From assembly GCF_042663885.1 (NCBI RefSeq), contig NZ_JBHSXV010000001.1: a DNA stretch of 64,000 bases; one strand, 5' to 3'. Positions 61,272 to 64,000 of the stretch are shown here, piece after piece; within the stretch, counting starts at the first letter, position 1; each line of letters begins with the position of its first letter. The stretch is from Aquipuribacter hungaricus (lineage in GTDB: Bacteria; Actinomycetota; Actinomycetes; Actinomycetales; JBBAYJ01). The notes under the pieces were generated by a model. That model searched no databases. It was given only the letters and a program-made list of their open reading frames with translations, and had not been told where the DNA came from. The translations under genes and the position numbers were made by a program.

Positions 61272-61460
61272 TCAGGACCGGGCGGGCGGGGCGCGGTCGA
61301 TGCTGCGGCGCAGCACGTCCAGACCGCGGGTGCCGCGAGCGTCCTCGCTCAGCTCGACGGCGAGCAGGGCCGCACCCGAGGGCACGTGCGAGGGCATGTG
61401 GACGTGGCCGGCGGCCGCCGGCTGCACAATGTCCCCACGTCCCCACACGATCCGGACCAT
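61272..61460 (-). CDS. Conserved 62-residue protein next to DksA-like gene, copy B
   Basis: Second copy of the small protein described at 16776-16964; differs at three residues (V/A, S/V, T/D). Upstream of dksA copy B in the same spacing. Unknown function; possible DksA partner. Confidence 0.65.
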   Translation of the reverse strand: MVRIVWGRGDIVQPAAAGHVHMPSHVPSGAALLAVELSEDARGTRGLDVLRRSIDRAPPARS

Positions 61461-61566
61461 AACAGCGTCCGTGCTGGGCGCCACAAGGTTCCTCCAGCCC
61501 ACGGCGGACCTCGTGCCCCGGCGGCTGCTCGGTGTGTCGCCACCTGGTGGACCCGACCTTCGCGGC

Positions 61567-61601
61567 GGGGTCCGGGGTCCGGGGTCCGGGGTCCGGGGTC
61601 C
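61567..61601 (+). repeat. Five tandem heptamers
   Basis: GGGGTCC repeated five times without interruption in the intergenic region before the lipoprotein gene's 3' end. Confidence 0.85.
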
Positions 61602-61666
61602 GGCCCCGGCGCTTGCCGTTCGCTCGCGTGACGGTGCCGTCGTCTGCGCCGGGGACCCGCCCTCGG

Positions 61667-62281
61667 TCATCCGACGGCTGAAACGGACTCTGCGACCACG
61701 ACGAGCTGGTCGAGGTACGGGGCGTAGGCGTCGGTGTCGATCTCGACGTCGTAGACCTCCTCGATGCCCTCGGCGTCCAGGCTGCGGATCGTGCCGACGA
61801 CCCGGACGGGGTCGCCGGCTCGCAGGTCGAGGTCGGCGCCGGGAACGAGCACCAGGACCTGCTCCTGGTCCGTGCCGTACCCCAGGTCGTCGTCGCCCGT
61901 GAAGAACGCGTCCTTGTCCAGCTGGTCCAGGTCGGTGTAGGCCGGTGCCGCCCCGGGGCTCGGCGGGGTGAGGTCGTCCGGGACGCCCGGCTCGACGCCG
62001 TCCTTATCCATGCGGAAGGCGTTGTTGTCGAGGACCTCGGTGACCTCGCCGATGCTGGTGACCTCCAGGCCCAGCATCCCGTTCGGGTCGGGGCCGGCGC
62101 CGAGCTGGGCCCGGGTCGCGCCCAGCGACTCGTCCTGTCCCGCGTCCTCGGCGCAGCCGACGGCCGTCAGCGCCACGGCCGCGGCAGCCGCCGTGGCGGC
62201 CCACCCCTGCCGTGCCGTGCTCCGTCGGGCCGGCAGCAGGGCCATCGGGCGGCGGCGGGACGCGTGATCAGGTCTGGGCAT
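61667..62281 (-). CDS. Exported lipoprotein, hypothetical
   Basis: About 204 residues. Signal peptide with Ala/Val core and lipobox LTAVGCAED (cysteine about residue 43). The mature part holds a beta-rich, acidic domain (VTEVLDNNAFRMDKDGVEPG, VLVLVPGADLDLRAGDPVRVVGTIRSL) resembling OB-like domains of actinobacterial lipoproteins of unknown role. An alternative ATG at 62245 would suit the signal peptide better. Confidence 0.7.
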   Translation of the reverse strand: MPRPDHASRRRPMALLPARRSTARQGWAATAAAAAVALTAVGCAEDAGQDESLGATRAQLGAGPDPNGMLGLEVTSIGEVTEVLDNNAFRMDKDGVEPGVPDDLTPPSPGAAPAYTDLDQLDKDAFFTGDDDLGYGTDQEQVLVLVPGADLDLRAGDPVRVVGTIRSLDAEGIEEVYDVEIDTDAYAPYLDQLVVVAESVSAVG

Positions 62282-62730
62282 GAGGTCACGTTGCCCGTTG
62301 TGCCTGTGAGCGACCTGGCACGCGTCCGGCTTCTGCCGTGCAGCCCGTCCCCTCGGCGGTGGGCTGTCGAGCTGGTCAGGTGGCGGTGACGCCCGGTGTA
62401 GGTGTCCCGGGCGATGAGGCGCAGGAGCTAGGCGACGGCGACGTAGACCACGACGAAGCTGCCGCGGTCGGGATCAGGGTGGCGCTCCAGCCGACGCCGT
62501 AAGAGATGTTGTCGAACCCGGTGATGGCCTGCAGACGACCGGCTGCTCCGCTATCTGGTCCCTACAGGGCGCGGCCTCGCGCGGGCGAGCACGCACGCCG
62601 GGGGCCTCGCGACGCACACCCTGACCCGCACCGACCCCACCTGACGCAACCCGGTAGACGATCGTCGGCTGGCGACGCTGTGAGGCTGGTCCCGGTGCTC
62701 GAGCGACTGTCCTCAGGGCGTCGCTGGGAC
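62282..62730. other. Gene-poor stretch with a relic fragment
   Basis: On the minus strand about 62428-62563 a frame reads GRLQAITGFDNISYGVGW then SATLIP; the next frame continues DRGSFVVVYVAVA to a stop at 62428, so an old exported-type protein end with a single-base loss. At 62654-62666 the 13-mer starting GTAGACGATC repeats that upstream of the recombinase at 37861. Nothing else seen. Confidence 0.35.
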
Positions 62731-62925
62731 CTACGGCCGAGACTGCGCCCGGCGTCGGAGCACGGCTAGACCAGCAGCCACAACAAGCAGAATCACGACG
62801 CAGATGCCGATGGGGACCCAGCCACCCTCGTTGCCCTGCGATACGACGTATCCCCCGCCTGCGAGACCGATGAGTGCCAGAACGATGGCCAGGATTGGCG
62901 CAACTTTGAGCCGGTACGTGTCCAC
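62731..62925 (-). CDS. Small two-helix membrane protein
   Basis: A 64-residue protein with two helices (VAPILAIVLALIGLAGGGYVV and WVPIGICVVILLVVAAGLAVL) and a basic tail. GTG at 62925. The frame remains open upstream for about 43 codons with coding-like sequence (ADIFVTRDPQLRRAAKAQ, PIN-domain-like end) but no start codon, so the gene may be the end of a larger decayed protein. Confidence 0.5.
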   Translation of the reverse strand: MDTYRLKVAPILAIVLALIGLAGGGYVVSQGNEGGWVPIGICVVILLVVAAGLAVLRRRAQSRP

Positions 62926-63232
62926 TGGCCACCGATCGTCATTGAGGCGGAGACTCCCGCCGGGATCGTAGCCTTCGAGGAGCGGCAGGGCTTGGGCCTT
63001 GGCGGCTCGTCTCAGCTGGGGATCCCTTGTGACGAAAATGTCGGCGCTTCGACCGCGCCGCCGTCAACGGTCCCGTCGTCGCCGGCAGGGGGTCGGTTAC
63101 TGGGACGGGCGCAAGTATCCAGTCTCAAACTCGCGCGGCTACAACCAGGACGGCGGTCCCCGACGGCGCCAGGAACAGTCGACTGCTGCGCACGCTGGAG
63201 AGCGACAAGCCCCAGGGCAGGTCGAGACCAAC
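62926..63232. other. Intergenic stretch
   Basis: Apart from the upstream open frame mentioned for 62731-62925 I see no gene, repeat or signal here. Confidence 0.4.
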
Positions 63233-63610
63233 TCACCATGTGTAGGTGGACCGGACAAGCACGGGCAGGACGAACCGGAGAAAGATCATCAATAGCGTCA
63301 GCCCCGGTGCTAGTTGCAGCCACGCCTTCAGCCGTGGGAACACGAGGGCATCCACCGTGCCTAGAAGCGTCGTCGTCAGGCTGGCCACGCAAACTGCTAG
63401 GGCGAAGTAGTACGGGCCGCTCCATCGTCCCCAGAACACACCCTCCTCTGTGAGGCTGAAGCAGCAGGCGAACTCTGCAAACCAGGAGCCCGCCAAGAGC
63501 AGGACCACAGCCGATAGCCCGAGCGAGATGGATGGCATCCGCGCGAAGAGCCCGTCCAGCCTCGGCGACATACGACTCATGATGCGCGTTGAGCGCGGTC
63601 GCGGAGGCAC
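63233..63610 (-). CDS. Small polytopic membrane protein
   Basis: Up to 125 residues (start probably at the internal ATG about 63580). Three or four helices: SISLGLSAVVLLLAGSWFAEF, YYFALAVCVASLTTTLLG, LAPGLTLLMIFLRFVLPVLV. Lower GC and weaker codon bias than the neighbours, hinting at a recent acquisition. No family recognised. Confidence 0.55.
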   Translation of the reverse strand: MPPRPRSTRIMSRMSPRLDGLFARMPSISLGLSAVVLLLAGSWFAEFACCFSLTEEGVFWGRWSGPYYFALAVCVASLTTTLLGTVDALVFPRLKAWLQLAPGLTLLMIFLRFVLPVLVRSTYTW

Positions 63611-63757
63611 TTCACCCCGTGTTCACCCGGTGTCCCGAGGTCAGCGCCCAGGGCGATTCTCTGCCGGACGGCCAGGTCGCTGGCGCCCGTCCGTGAGCGA
63701 CCGCGCCCACTGCCGCATCCCGCTGGGTGAGCTTGGAAGCGCTGCTCGTCTCACTCG

Positions 63758-63985
63758 GTGCGGCAGGCTTCCGCCGTGCGCCCCTCCCGTAGCGACGCCG
63801 CGGTCGTCGACGCGCGCAGGCGCTTCGACGACGCGGCCCACCAGCTCGACTCGGTGCTCGATGAGGAGCAGCGCCCGGCCGCCGACCGCCTCGCCGTGCT
63901 CGGTGCCCAGGTCCTCACCAGCCGACCCACGGCCGCCCAGTCGTGGCCCGGGCTACGCCGCCGTCGAAGCCCGACGGGGATCTAG
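63758..63985 (+). CDS. Small hypothetical protein near the window end
   Basis: A frame of about 69-75 residues (start GTG 63758 or 63776), helical: AVVDARRRFDDAAHQLDSVL, EEQRPAADRLAVLGAQVLT. Resembles the N-terminal part of a larger protein but stops early after an Arg-rich end, so it may be truncated. Confidence 0.4.
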   Translation: MRQASAVRPSRSDAAVVDARRRFDDAAHQLDSVLDEEQRPAADRLAVLGAQVLTSRPTAAQSWPGLRRRRSPTGI

Positions 63986-64000
63986 CTGCACGGGCCCGTC

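Overview
The window is very GC-rich DNA whose real genes carry strong G/C third-position bias, many GTG starts and frequent ATGA/GTGA stop-start overlaps. With a NADP-dependent glutamate dehydrogenase, urease, ROK/ABC sugar locus, c-di-GMP enzymes and a chemotaxis receptor, this points to a motile actinomycete (Kineosporiales- or Geodermatophilales-like; the genus cannot be fixed from sequence alone). No rRNA, tRNA or CRISPR array was seen.

Layout. 0-1 kb: 5' part of a gdhA gene and its upstream DNA, which recur at 55.2-56.1 kb. 1.5-6.2 kb: phosphatidylserine-decarboxylase-like protein, cardiolipin synthase, membrane metallophosphoesterase. 6.2-13 kb: urease operon ureA-B-C-F-G-D (minus) with a divergent urea transporter. 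13-20 kb: small stress and metabolic genes (cupin, deaminase, VOC protein, PepSY lipoprotein, a DksA/TraR protein with a 62-residue partner, DUF1622 membrane pair, a GGDEF protein). 20-29 kb: two-component system, secreted beta-propeller, hydrolase, several hypotheticals, MFS carrier with divergent Lrp regulator. 30-36.8 kb: ROK repressor, ABC importer and alpha-galactosidase. 37-39.5 kb: LysE exporter, serine recombinase, broken ORF. 39.5-46.9 kb: signalling/motility cluster (STAS, GGDEF, EAL-HDOD, DUF1059, EAL, methyl-accepting protein) with several flagellar-sigma-like promoters. 47-49.6 kb: TetR with operator and membrane genes. 49.7-54.1 kb: a 3.9 kb IS21-type element carrying two passenger genes inside a split host gene. 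54.3-61.5 kb: full gdhA, a five-gene hemerythrin-cupin-VIT1-SGNH-Rieske operon, D-amino-acid dehydrogenase, second DksA/62-residue module. 61.6-64 kb: lipoprotein, small membrane proteins, gene remnants.

How it fits together. Nitrogen handling is prominent: urea uptake, urease and two gdhA copies (urea to ammonia to glutamate), plus an amino-acid oxidising flavoenzyme. Motility and c-di-GMP genes appear co-regulated by a FliA/WhiG-type sigma factor. Paralogous blocks (gdhA, cupin, dksA with partner) occur at both ends, so this region has seen duplication, insertion and gene decay; at least eight truncated or frame-broken genes are visible.
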